From positions 1 through 18,803 of the forward strand of contig QHUF01000282.1 of NCBI GenBank assembly GCA_003221075.1: DNA of 18,803 bases. The letters are read 5' to 3'. The notes below the pieces were generated by a model. The model was not told the origin of the DNA and ran no database searches. It saw nothing but the letters and a program-made list of their open reading frames with translations. Positions 1-6,937 of this stretch are shown piece after piece. The stretch is from Gemmatimonadota bacterium. GTDB taxonomy: Bacteria > Gemmatimonadota > Gemmatimonadetes > Gemmatimonadales > GWC2-71-9. Positions within the stretch are counted from its first letter, which is position 1, and every line of letters starts with the position of its first letter. The translations under genes were made by a program, and so were the position numbers.

Positions 1-191
1 TCGCGCCAGGAGCCGTGCTGCTACCGGACGACTGGGACGAGAAGGCGCGCGAGCATATCCGCGACTCAACGCCGCTGCAGCGTCTCGGCTCGCCAGACGA
101 TGTCGTCGCAGCCGTGCGGTTTCTGTTGGAGGGCACCGATTACGCCACCGGCACCGTCCTGGTAATCGATGGTGGGAGACTCATCCGCTGA
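1..191 (+). CDS. Short-chain dehydrogenase/reductase, C-terminal part only
   Basis: This is the 3' end of a gene that starts before the window; about 62 codons are visible, ending at the TGA at 189-191. The translation contains LQRLGSPDDVVAAVRFLL followed by TGTVLVIDGGRLIR, the classical C-terminal signature of short-chain dehydrogenases (R-x-G-x-P-x-D-V, then an A-x-Y-x-T-G-x-x-L-x-V-D-G-G end). The ending resembles pteridine-reductase-like or 3-oxoacyl-ACP-reductase-like members. The catalytic Ser-Tyr-Lys residues lie outside the window, so the substrate cannot be assigned. Its stop codon overlaps the proposed CTG start of the next gene, suggesting one transcript. Confidence 0.85.
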   Translation, partial: APGAVLLPDDWDEKAREHIRDSTPLQRLGSPDDVVAAVRFLLEGTDYATGTVLVIDGGRLIR

Positions 192-952
192 GAGACGTTG
201 TCGTGGTCGGCGGTGGATGTTATGGCACCTTCTACGCGTCCCAACTGGCGAAGGCCAAGGCGCGCGGGAAGACCGATTATCGGACTGTCATCGTTGTCGA
301 TCAGAATCCCGACTGTCAGGCTCGCCGTGAACTCGGCGAGGCGCGAGATCGCGAGTTTGTCGTTTCGGATTGGACGCTTTTCTTCGATGAGTTCTTACAG
401 CCCATCCGCCCATTCGCCCATCCGCCCGACGATTACATCGTTCCGTCCCCCCACATGCCTCATCTCATGTTCGAGTGGGTCCTGCGCCGCGCGCGCACCC
501 GCTGGCCGAACCGCACGATCTCGGTCGAACCTGTTCCCGGAGACTTCCCGACGCCCTACGACCGTCGCGGCGCCGACGACACCCGCTATGTCTCGTTTGC
601 CGACTGGATCTGTCCGACGCACTGCATCGAGCCGGCGCTTTGTCCCGCGATCGGGTCGCCGCGCACGTGGGAGATGGCGGACGCGGTGCACGAGCTTGCG
701 GAACGGCTGCGGGCCGGCGGCCGCCCGGTGAGCGGGCCGGCGTTATTCGTGTGCAAGCATCAAGTCTTCGGCGTCGGAATGTTCGCGGCCGATGCGGTGC
801 GCGCAGGCGATCGCCTGGTTGAAGAGGCTGGCGCAAGCCATTCCACAGAAGTGCTCATCGGCACCATCTCCAGCTGTCACGGAGCGTTGAACCTGTTGAC
901 GCTTGGCCGTCAGCCATCTGCCGTCAGCCGTCTGCAAACCACGGATGGCTGA
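188..952 (+). CDS. Rossmann-type nucleotide-binding protein of unknown function
   Basis: A protein of about 254 residues that I do not recognise as a named family. If translation starts at CTG 188, which overlaps the upstream stop as CTGA, it begins MRDVVVVGGGCYGTFYA. That is a complete first strand and glycine-rich loop of a Rossmann fold, with a likely ribose-binding Asp at residue 38 after a second strand (TVIVVD). The only other nearby start, GTG 203, would delete that first strand. A cysteine cluster, ICPTHCIEPALCP (C142, C146, C152), looks like a metal or iron-sulfur site. The last roughly 15 codons run into a palindromic repeat (906-958), so the C-terminus may be recently altered. FAD or NAD(P) binding is an inference. 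A role linked to the neighbouring dehydrogenase or thioredoxin reductase is only a guess from position. Confidence 0.6.
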   Translation: MRDVVVVGGGCYGTFYASQLAKAKARGKTDYRTVIVVDQNPDCQARRELGEARDREFVVSDWTLFFDEFLQPIRPFAHPPDDYIVPSPHMPHLMFEWVLRRARTRWPNRTISVEPVPGDFPTPYDRRGADDTRYVSFADWICPTHCIEPALCPAIGSPRTWEMADAVHELAERLRAGGRPVSGPALFVCKHQVFGVGMFAADAVRAGDRLVEEAGASHSTEVLIGTISSCHGALNLLTLGRQPSAVSRLQTTDG

Positions 953-958
953 CGGCAG
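906..958. repeat. Palindromic GCCGTCAGCC-type repeat
   Basis: Two near-identical 14-base units, CCGTCAGCCATCTG (907-920) and CCGTCAGCCGTCTG (921-934), are followed by an inverted copy at 944-958. GCCGTCAGCCATC at 906-918 pairs perfectly with GATGGCTGACGGC at 944-956. CTGCCGTCAGCC at 919-930 can instead pair with 947-958. The element spans the end of the Rossmann-type gene and the possible 5' end of the DUF309 gene, and supplies the stop codon of the former. It looks like a dispersed REP-like or simple-sequence element rather than ordinary coding sequence. No poly-T follows, so it is not a standard terminator. Confidence 0.65.
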
Positions 959-965
959 AAAGCTG

Positions 966-1310
966 ATGGCCGCTGCGGACCGCCGCCGCTACCTCGAACA
1001 CGCCCAGGATCTGTTTAATCGCGGCGATTTCTGGTTAGCGCACGAAGCGTTGGAAACAGTCTGGCGTTCTATTATTAAGGAAGACGAGGCGCGCGTGTGG
1101 CAGGGCCTCATTCAGGCTGCCGCCGCGCTGCTACATCGGGCCCGCGGGAACCGCCACGGCACCGTCGTCGTTGGAGCGGCGGCACTCGAGAAGCTGGCCG
1201 GGCCGCAGCGACCCGAGATCGAATTCGAAACCGTGAAATTTCGTGCGCACCTGGCGCGCGCCCTGGTGGGGGAGGGTGACCCTCCGCGACTGGAATTTCG
1301 GAACGCATGA
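966..1310 (+). CDS. DUF309 family protein
   Basis: A small helical protein of 114 residues from ATG 966. It carries the DUF309 hallmark FNRGDFWLAHEALETVW (residues 17-33), then a W-x-G-L-I-Q-A-A-A-A-L-L-H helix and a GN-x-x-G turn. The family is widespread and its biochemical role is not established. The conserved His-Glu pair (AHE) suggests a metal or ligand site, which is inference. ATG 966 was preferred to ATG 945 because the purine-rich AGAAAG lies upstream and because 945 falls inside the palindromic repeat. The gene ends in an ATGA overlap with thioredoxin reductase, so the two are probably translated together. Confidence 0.8.
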   Translation: MAAADRRRYLEHAQDLFNRGDFWLAHEALETVWRSIIKEDEARVWQGLIQAAAALLHRARGNRHGTVVVGAAALEKLAGPQRPEIEFETVKFRAHLARALVGEGDPPRLEFRNA

Positions 1311-2278
1311 CGAACCGTACCGCACGGATCTACGACGTGGTCATCGTTGGCGCCGGCCCGGCCGGGCTGTGCGCCGCGCTCTACGCCGGCCGTGGCATGC
1401 TGAAGGCGGTCACGATCGAGCGCGGCGCGCCGGGCGGGGAGCTGCTCAACACCGATCTGATCGAAGACTACATCGGCTTCGAGAGCATCAAGGGGTGGGA
1501 GCTGGCGCAGAAGATGGCCGAGCACGCGAAAAAGTTCGGCGCGGAGATCGTCACCGACACGGTCGAGCGAATCAAGCGGGACGCCGACGGCTGGTTCGAC
1601 GTGCAGACCGCCCGGGGGGACACCTACCGCACGCAGGCCGTGATCCTCACCGCCGGCGGCACACCGATCAAGCTGGGCGTGCCCGGCGAAAAGGAATTTG
1701 CTGGAAAGGGCGTTTCCTACTGTGCCGTGTGTGACGGCGCGTTCTTCAAGGGTGAGCGACTCGCCGTCGTGGGCGGTGGCGATGCCGCCGTCGAAGAAGC
1801 CGACTATCTCACGCGCTATGCGAGCAAGGTGCACCTGGTGCACCGGCGCGATGATTTCCGGGCCTCCAAGCTCCTCCAGGAGCGCGCCTTCGCGAATCCC
1901 AAGATCGAGGTCATCCGTAACACCGTGGTGCCGGAGATCGTCGGGAACGCGAAGGGCGTCACGCATGCCGTGCTCGAGGACAATACGACCGGTGCGCGTG
2001 CGAATCTGGACGTGGGCGGCGTGTTCATTTTCGTGGGGTTCAAGCCCAATACACAGCTCGTCGAAGGCCATGTGGACCATGACGCCGCCGGCTATCTGAT
2101 CACCGATAACCGGATGATGACCTCGATGGCAGGACTGTTCGCCGCGGGGGACGTGCGCAGTCAGGTGACCCGCCAGATTACGACGGCGGTCGGCGACGCG
2201 ACGACCGCGGCGATCGCGGTCGAGAAGTACCTCAAATCGCTGCGCGAAGCGCAGGGCGACGGTAAAGGCACAAGGTGA
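1307..2278 (+). CDS. trxB: Thioredoxin-disulfide reductase
   Basis: A 323-residue FAD enzyme that uses NADPH to reduce oxidised thioredoxin in the cytoplasm. Visible landmarks, in order, are the FAD-binding GAGPAG (15-20), the redox-active pair in CAVCDG (C139 and C142), a second nucleotide-binding GGGDAA (156-161), the NADPH-phosphate motif HRRDDFRA and the C-terminal FAD motif GLFAAGDV. The length matches low-molecular-weight bacterial TrxB. ATG 1307 overlaps the DUF309 stop (ATGA), and the stop overlaps the next gene's GTG (GTGA). The two flanking overlaps place it in the middle of a coupled operon. No thioredoxin gene is in the window. Related ferredoxin/flavodoxin NADP reductases lack the CxxC pair, so the assignment is firm. 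Confidence 0.95.
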   Translation: MTNRTARIYDVVIVGAGPAGLCAALYAGRGMLKAVTIERGAPGGELLNTDLIEDYIGFESIKGWELAQKMAEHAKKFGAEIVTDTVERIKRDADGWFDVQTARGDTYRTQAVILTAGGTPIKLGVPGEKEFAGKGVSYCAVCDGAFFKGERLAVVGGGDAAVEEADYLTRYASKVHLVHRRDDFRASKLLQERAFANPKIEVIRNTVVPEIVGNAKGVTHAVLEDNTTGARANLDVGGVFIFVGFKPNTQLVEGHVDHDAAGYLITDNRMMTSMAGLFAAGDVRSQVTRQITTAVGDATTAAIAVEKYLKSLREAQGDGKGTR

Positions 2279-2916
2279 AGATCGTTCAGATCCCCAACGG
2301 CATGTTCGCCGAGAACTGCTATCTCGTCATCGACGAGCAAGCGGGCGAGTGCGCCATCGTGGATCCCGGCGAAGAAGCCGGTCTGATCCTCCACAAAGTC
2401 GAGGAATCGGGCGCGAAGCCAGTCGCCATCTGGTTGACGCACGCGCACGTCGATCACGTCCTCGGCGTCCCGCGCATCGCCGCCGAAGCGGGGGTGCCTG
2501 TGTGGCTCCATCCTGCGGACCGCGCGCTCTATGACGCGGTGCCGGACCAGGCGGGGTGGTTTGGGCTCCCGCGGCCGGATCGGCTGCCGCCTCCAGATCG
2601 AGACCTGTCGCACGGCGCCCGGCTGCAGGTCGGCGTCCTGACCTTCGAGGTCCGGCACGCACCCGGGCACTCCCCAGGAAGCGTGTGTCTGGTCGGACCG
2701 GGCGTCGCGCTAACCGGCGATGTATTGTTTGCGGGCTCTATTGGCCGCACAGACCTGCCCGGTGGTGACTTCGAGACACTGATCGCTAGTATCGAGCGCG
2801 AGTTGCTCCCGCTACCGGACGAGACGATCGTCTATAGTGGACATGGACCCGAAACGACCATCGGACGGGAGCGCCACTCCAATCCCTTCCTCACCGGCGT
2901 CTACCGGATCGCCTAA
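2275..2916 (+). CDS. Metallo-beta-lactamase-fold hydrolase, glyoxalase II-like
   Basis: A 213-residue soluble hydrolase of the hydroxyacylglutathione-hydrolase-like branch. The zinc ligands are all visible: THAHVDH (H56, H58, D60, H61), the GHS histidine at 132, D149 in TGDVLF and H190 in SGHGP. The GSIGRTDLPGGD segment after the GDVLF motif is typical of small glyoxalase-II-like or persulfide-dioxygenase-like enzymes. At 213 residues it lacks the extra C-terminal helical domain of true glyoxalase II, so the natural thioester or other substrate is unknown. It starts at GTG 2275, overlapping the trxB stop by GTGA. Its end overlaps the next small gene by 74 bases in another frame. Position beside trxB hints at thiol metabolism (inference). 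Confidence 0.9.
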   Translation: MKIVQIPNGMFAENCYLVIDEQAGECAIVDPGEEAGLILHKVEESGAKPVAIWLTHAHVDHVLGVPRIAAEAGVPVWLHPADRALYDAVPDQAGWFGLPRPDRLPPPDRDLSHGARLQVGVLTFEVRHAPGHSPGSVCLVGPGVALTGDVLFAGSIGRTDLPGGDFETLIASIERELLPLPDETIVYSGHGPETTIGRERHSNPFLTGVYRIA

Positions 2917-3031
2917 ACCGCGGCCTCGGTGCATGCGGTGCGGCGCCGAGGTCCAGCCCAAGCCGTGGGGCTGCAAGAATCCGTGCCCCAATTGCGGCTT
3001 CCTCTATCCGCTCGGCGACTGTTCCGATTGA
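2843..3031 (+). CDS. Small six-cysteine probable zinc-ribbon protein
   Basis: A predicted 62-residue protein with a Pro/Ser-rich first half and a cysteine-rich end: CMRCG (C30, C33), then GCKNPCPNCGFLYPLGDCSD with C44, C48, C51 and C60. Two CxxC-type knuckles with aromatic and glycine residues around them suggest one structural zinc site, perhaps with nucleic-acid or protein binding; no function is known to me. The first 25 codons overlap the end of the hydrolase gene in a different frame and are probably not under independent selection. ATG 2843 was chosen because both CxxC halves must be included; GTG 2837 is also possible. The stop forms a TTGA overlap with the following membrane protein gene, which supports its being translated. 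Confidence 0.65.
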   Translation: MDPKRPSDGSATPIPSSPASTGSPKPRPRCMRCGAEVQPKPWGCKNPCPNCGFLYPLGDCSD

Positions 3032-3894
3032 ATCACCTTCTCGCGGTTCTACTGCTGGCTGTCGACTGCATCGCGCGCGCGTGGCGCATTCAGCTCGCCA
3101 GCTGGGCCGCCGGTGGACGACTCGAGTTTCGCGACGCTCTACGCCTGAACCTGTACGGCGAGGCGGCGTCCACCTTTACACCCAACCGGCTCGGCGGCGA
3201 GCCGGCCCGTTTTCTCGGCATGACGTGGTCGGGGTTGCGGGTCGTCACGGGGCTGGTAGCGCTCGGCGTGGAAGTCGCGGCCGAATGGCCGGTGTTCGGC
3301 ATCGTGGCGATCGCCCTCGCGGCGTACTACGTCCCCGATTGGAGCGAGGCGGCGGACCGGTTCCTGTCGCATAGTCTGGCCCGCGACCTGTTGGGCATCG
3401 AGCTCATCGTGCTGGTGGCACTGATCGTCATTTGGACGCTGCAGCGGCTGGTGCGTCCCGGCGCCATCCGGCATCGTGTGCGGCGGCAGTGGCGTGTCGC
3501 CCTGGCGCACGTCCGGCGCGCGCCGTGGTGGGTGTTGTTCGCGGGCGCGCTGCTCACGGTCGTAAGTCTTGCCGCGCGTGCGCTGATTTTGCCGGTGCTC
3601 GTCTGGGGTCATCCGAACGCGCCGCCGTTCAGCGTAATGTTCTTCGGATCGCTGGCCCTGCTGCATGCGCCGCTGGTCGTGCCCTTGCCGTCGGGCGGTG
3701 GCGGCATCGAGGTCGCGTTCCTCTCGGGATTCGCGGGCGACTTCGGTCCGGGGCATCAGGTGATGATGCTGTTGCTGTGGCGCTTCTACACGACGATTCT
3801 GTTGACGGTGCTGGGTGTGTATCTGCTGGTGCGGACGCACGGCGCGAGGGCGGCAAAAGACCTGTTTACCGTCGGTTGGTTCCGCCGGCGCTAG
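3028..3894 (+). CDS. Flippase-like integral membrane protein (LPG synthase TM-domain family)
   Basis: A 288-residue protein with about seven hydrophobic segments. It resembles the transmembrane domain family of lysylphosphatidylglycerol synthases and YbhN/AglD-type proteins (UPF0104). Supporting motifs are an early TPNRLGGEPARF, matching the family's P-x-R-x-G-E-x-x-R loop, and late PLPSGGGGIEVAF followed by LLLWRFYTTILL, matching the P-x-x-G-G-x-G-x-x-E element and next helix. Members are thought to move or flip lipid-linked substrates in the inner membrane; the substrate here is unknown. TTG 3028 overlaps the zinc-ribbon stop (TTGA) and begins directly with a hydrophobic helix. The open frame continues upstream to 2929, but that extension is charged, non-membrane sequence lying on the previous gene, so it was not used. 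Confidence 0.8.
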   Translation: MNHLLAVLLLAVDCIARAWRIQLASWAAGGRLEFRDALRLNLYGEAASTFTPNRLGGEPARFLGMTWSGLRVVTGLVALGVEVAAEWPVFGIVAIALAAYYVPDWSEAADRFLSHSLARDLLGIELIVLVALIVIWTLQRLVRPGAIRHRVRRQWRVALAHVRRAPWWVLFAGALLTVVSLAARALILPVLVWGHPNAPPFSVMFFGSLALLHAPLVVPLPSGGGGIEVAFLSGFAGDFGPGHQVMMLLLWRFYTTILLTVLGVYLLVRTHGARAAKDLFTVGWFRRR

Positions 3895-3908
3895 CGAGGA
3901 CAGACTCT

Positions 3909-5384
3909 ATGGGCGATTCTTGGCTCGACACGAACGGCGGACGAACCGAAGGAGGCATGGTGGCGGCAGTGAATCCGACGCGCGTCGAGCGTGACCCGCT
4001 GGGAGAGATGCCAGTGCCTGCCGATGCGCTGTGGGGCATACAGACCGAACGCGCGCGCCAGAATTTCCCGATCTCCACGCTCCGACCGCTCCCCGCCTTC
4101 GTTGACGCCGTCATCCAGATCAAGAAAGCCGCCGCCCTCACGCATCGGGAAACCGGCCGTCTCGACCCCAAACTCGCGGATGCGATCGTGAAGGCCGCCG
4201 ATGAGGTGCTCGCCGGCGGGCATCGCGAGCATTTCGTCGTCGATCCCTACCAGGCCGGGGCCGGCACCTCGCACAACATGAATTGCAACGAGGTCCTCGC
4301 GAATCGGGCCAACGAACTGCTGGGTGGCAAGCGGGGCGAGTACAAGCCGGTCCATCCCAACGATCACGTCAACATGGCGCAATCGACGAATGACGTGATC
4401 CCCACCGCGATCCGCCTCGCTGCCTTATCGCAGCTGGCGACGATGACCGAGGCACTCACGCGCCTCGCGCGGGCGTTCGCGGCGAAGGGCAAAGCATTCG
4501 ACGGAATAGTGAAATCAGGCCGCACCCACCTCCAGGACGCAACGCCGATCCGGCTTGGCCAGGAGTTCGCCGCGTACGGGCACACCGTCGAGCGTAACCG
4601 CGATCGGATCGTGCGCACGGCCGACGACCTGCGTGATCTCGGGATCGGCGGAACGGCGGTCGGCACTGGACTCAACGCCGAGCCACGGTATCCGGCGCTG
4701 ATGGTCAAGCACCTGCGCGCGATGACGCGGCTCGAGCTACGCGAGGGCAAGGACCGGGTGCAGCTTATGCAATCGATGGGTGACGCGACGGCGTTCTCGG
4801 GCGCCGTGCGTACCTACGCCGCCGACCTCGGCAAAATCGCGAGCGATCTGCGGCTGCTGGCGTCCGGACCGCGCACCGGTCTCGCCGAGATCGTGCTGCC
4901 GGCGGTGCAGCCGGGGTCGAGCATCATGCCTGGGAAAGTGAATCCCTCGATTCCCGAAATGGTGAATCAGGTCTGCTTCCAGGTGATCGGCAACGACGTG
5001 ACCGTGACCGCGGCGGCCGAGGCGGGACAGCTCGAGCTGAACGTGATGATGCCGGTCATCGCGCACAATCTGCTGTTCTCGATGATGATTCTCACCAACG
5101 CGACGCGCGTGCTGGCGGAGCGCTGCGTCGACGGAATCGAGGCGGACGCGGCACAGAGCGCGCACTGGCTCGAGCGCAGTCCAGCGCTCGTGACCGCCCT
5201 CGCGCCGAAAATCGGCTACGCCGAGGCCGCGAAACTGGCGAAGGAAGCCGTCGCGAAAAACGTCACCGTGCGCCAGCTGGTGATGGAGAAGGGACTGTTG
5301 AAGGGGAAGGAGCTGGACGAGGTGCTCGATTTGCGGGCAATGACGGAGCTGGGTGTGCCGGGCGAGCGGGAGCAGGAGAAATGA
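3909..5384 (+). CDS. aspA: Aspartate ammonia-lyase
   Basis: A cytoplasmic enzyme of the fumarase/aspartase superfamily that converts L-aspartate to fumarate and ammonia. The signature GSSIMPGKVNP (from residue 336) carries the catalytic serine on its flexible loop. NDHVNMAQSTNDV and SGRTHLQDATPIRLGQEF complete the active site. The sequence after the signature (EMVNQVCFQVIGND, then AAEAGQLELNVM) matches aspartase rather than class II fumarase, which has different residues there. The start is uncertain. ATG 3909 has GAGGA at 3896-3900 with 8 bases of spacing and gives 491 residues. ATG 3957 or GTG 3960 lies just after AAGGAGG and gives the family-typical length of about 475. A fumarase function cannot be fully excluded without biochemistry. 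Confidence 0.88.
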   Translation: MGDSWLDTNGGRTEGGMVAAVNPTRVERDPLGEMPVPADALWGIQTERARQNFPISTLRPLPAFVDAVIQIKKAAALTHRETGRLDPKLADAIVKAADEVLAGGHREHFVVDPYQAGAGTSHNMNCNEVLANRANELLGGKRGEYKPVHPNDHVNMAQSTNDVIPTAIRLAALSQLATMTEALTRLARAFAAKGKAFDGIVKSGRTHLQDATPIRLGQEFAAYGHTVERNRDRIVRTADDLRDLGIGGTAVGTGLNAEPRYPALMVKHLRAMTRLELREGKDRVQLMQSMGDATAFSGAVRTYAADLGKIASDLRLLASGPRTGLAEIVLPAVQPGSSIMPGKVNPSIPEMVNQVCFQVIGNDVTVTAAAEAGQLELNVMMPVIAHNLLFSMMILTNATRVLAERCVDGIEADAAQSAHWLERSPALVTALAPKIGYAEAAKLAKEAVAKNVTVRQLVMEKGLLKGKELDEVLDLRAMTELGVPGEREQEK

Positions 5385-5406
5385 CTCTCACATCGGAGAC
5401 GCACCA

Positions 5407-5826
5407 ATGAACAGCTGGATCGTTGCCGGTCTGATCGCAGGGGTCGTCGTGTACCTGGTGGACTGGGTCGTGTGGAGCAAGGTGTTCAATACCGCAGGGG
5501 TGGCAGCGATGGGCGGGCACATGTCGCCGGAGGAGATGAAGAGCTTCATGGGTCCCGCGCTGGTGAAGTCGGCGGTCCTGTCGCTGGTCTATGGCGTGCT
5601 GTTCGCCTGGCTCTACGGCCAATTCCGCGGCGCGCTGTGGGTGCAGGGCGGGGGAGTCTTTGCGGGAATGGAATTCGCCACCGTCCTGTGGCTCCCGATT
5701 TGTCTCGCGATGATTGGCAGCAGCGTGTGGTACGTCAAAGTGAAGTCGCTGCAGATGGCGACCTGCTGGGCCTGGCTCATTCGCATGAACGCGGCTGGTA
5801 TCGTGGTGGGTGTCCTCATGAAGTGA
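5407..5826 (+). CDS. Small membrane protein of unknown function
   Basis: A predicted 139-residue inner-membrane protein with four hydrophobic segments, roughly residues 4-25, 52-71, 78-105 and 115-137. The loop between the first two contains GGHMSPEEMKSFM. The topology and size resemble DUF1761-type proteins, but I cannot confirm that family. ATG 5407 is preceded by a GGAG at 5395-5398 with good spacing. An earlier in-frame ATG at 5353 lies inside aspA and adds polar residues, so it was rejected. It follows aspA by 22 bases and could share its transcript. Confidence 0.7.
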   Translation: MNSWIVAGLIAGVVVYLVDWVVWSKVFNTAGVAAMGGHMSPEEMKSFMGPALVKSAVLSLVYGVLFAWLYGQFRGALWVQGGGVFAGMEFATVLWLPICLAMIGSSVWYVKVKSLQMATCWAWLIRMNAAGIVVGVLMK

Positions 5827-5871
5827 CCGCAGTCACGGCACTCGCGAGCGCGGCGGGGTAAAAATTTGCCC

Positions 5872-6906
5872 ATGCGTACCCTGACGATTGTCCTCCTCGC
5901 GCTCGCGGTCGCCGGCAATGCCGCCGCGCAGCGCCGCGCGCGCATCGGCCCCACAGTCTCGAGCATGTCACTCGAAAACGGCTCCGGCGGCAGCAACTCC
6001 TTCACATCGTTCGGCGGCAGCCTCGTGTTTCTCTCCAGCGACGACGGTGAGGTGGGCGTTGGCGTGTCGCGCTACGGCGATCTCTCGAACAACAGCTGCG
6101 TCCGGCAGATGACGTTCATCAGTCTCGAGTCGAACTACTATCCCATCGGCGCGAAAGGCGTCGCGCCATACGCGTCCACTGAAGTGGGCCTGGCGCGGGT
6201 CCTCGACCAAGATCCACTACTCTCGCTCCTGGGCTGCAACACATCCGCGCAGACGAGCAACGAGCTCGGACTGGGCTTCGGTCTCGGCGTCCGCATAAAT
6301 CTTGGCAACCAGGCCGCCGCCCTCGTCGAGGGACGCTTCTTTCAAGTCCCGAACAGCGCTATCAAGGCGCTCGAGGGGCGCGCCAACGTGTCCTTCGCAT
6401 TCGGGAGTCCGGCGAACACGAAATTGCTGAATGGCACCCTCGGGCCGGCCGTTGGCGTATTGGCGCCGCTCAGTGGAGCCCTGGAAGGCCGCGGCCCGAC
6501 GTTCGGCGTCCGCTTCCGCCGGGATCAAAAGAAGGGGGGATCGCTCGGTTTGCAGATCGATTACGCCCCCCTCACCGTGAAGACGGGCTGCACTGGCAAC
6601 TGTAGGCCGTACGCCATCCTGTTTGCCCCGGGCTATGAGCCTTCGCTCCATCCCGCATGGGGACGCTTTTACGCCGAGGTCGGGCTGCTGCTGGCAGGCT
6701 TCCCGCAGATTGGTGGTGATCGCGGCGTGGCGCAGGGTGCGCATGGCGGGCTTGGCGCCGACATCTTCAGCGGCCGAACGCTCATGACGAACGTGAACGC
6801 GCGCGTGTTGTGGCTGCAGCGCAATGATCCAAACAACCATAACGCGTTCGTCCTGCAGGTGGGCGGCAGTCTCAGCCCACGGCTTGAGCACGTCCAGAGC
6901 CATTGA
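5872..6906 (+). CDS. Secreted beta-barrel-like protein with duplicated halves
   Basis: A predicted 344-residue protein with an N-terminal signal peptide (MRTLTIVLLALAVAGNAAAQ, cleavage likely after AAAQ or just before it). The mature part alternates hydrophobic and polar residues with many glycines and aromatics, as expected for an outer-membrane beta-barrel. Two halves look alike. IGPTVSSMSL around residue 25 matches LGPAVGVLAPL around 190, SLESNYYPIGAKGVAPYASTEVGL around 84 corresponds to a GYEPSLHPAWGRFYAEVGL segment around 254, and GLGFGLGVRINLG around 133 matches GAHGGLGADIFSG around 289. Four cysteines (C76, C122, C240, C244) are present, which is unusual for barrels. ATG 5872 places the signal peptide at the very start. 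Function is unknown; a surface or outer-membrane role is inferred. Confidence 0.65.
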   Translation: MRTLTIVLLALAVAGNAAAQRRARIGPTVSSMSLENGSGGSNSFTSFGGSLVFLSSDDGEVGVGVSRYGDLSNNSCVRQMTFISLESNYYPIGAKGVAPYASTEVGLARVLDQDPLLSLLGCNTSAQTSNELGLGFGLGVRINLGNQAAALVEGRFFQVPNSAIKALEGRANVSFAFGSPANTKLLNGTLGPAVGVLAPLSGALEGRGPTFGVRFRRDQKKGGSLGLQIDYAPLTVKTGCTGNCRPYAILFAPGYEPSLHPAWGRFYAEVGLLLAGFPQIGGDRGVAQGAHGGLGADIFSGRTLMTNVNARVLWLQRNDPNNHNAFVLQVGGSLSPRLEHVQSH

Positions 6907-6931
6907 ATCCCGATAACGGCTCTCGCATATT
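6903..6931 (+). promoter_or_regulatory. Candidate sigma-70-type promoter for the Rrf2 gene
   Basis: TTGAAT at 6903-6908 and CATATT at 6926-6931 are separated by exactly 17 bases, each matching four of six consensus positions. The -10 box ends six bases before ATG 6938, so the transcript would be leaderless or nearly so. That agrees with the lack of a Shine-Dalgarno sequence before the gene. The element overlaps the last codons of the barrel gene. Confidence 0.35.
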
Positions 6932-6937
6932 CCCCCC

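Noticed and set aside
1112..2080. Open frame of 322 codons on the minus strand opposite trxB
   Set aside because: The plus-strand protein is unmistakable thioredoxin reductase. The antisense translation is His- and Arg-rich low-complexity sequence, typical of a mirror frame.
2929..3027. Upstream extension of the flippase reading frame
   Set aside because: It is polar and basic, overlaps the cysteine-rich gene and precedes the first hydrophobic helix. TTG 3028 with the TTGA overlap is more consistent.
5823..5836. Hairpin GTGAC-CGCA-GTCAC after the small membrane protein gene
   Set aside because: The stem is only five pairs and no T-run follows, so it is not convincing as an intrinsic terminator.
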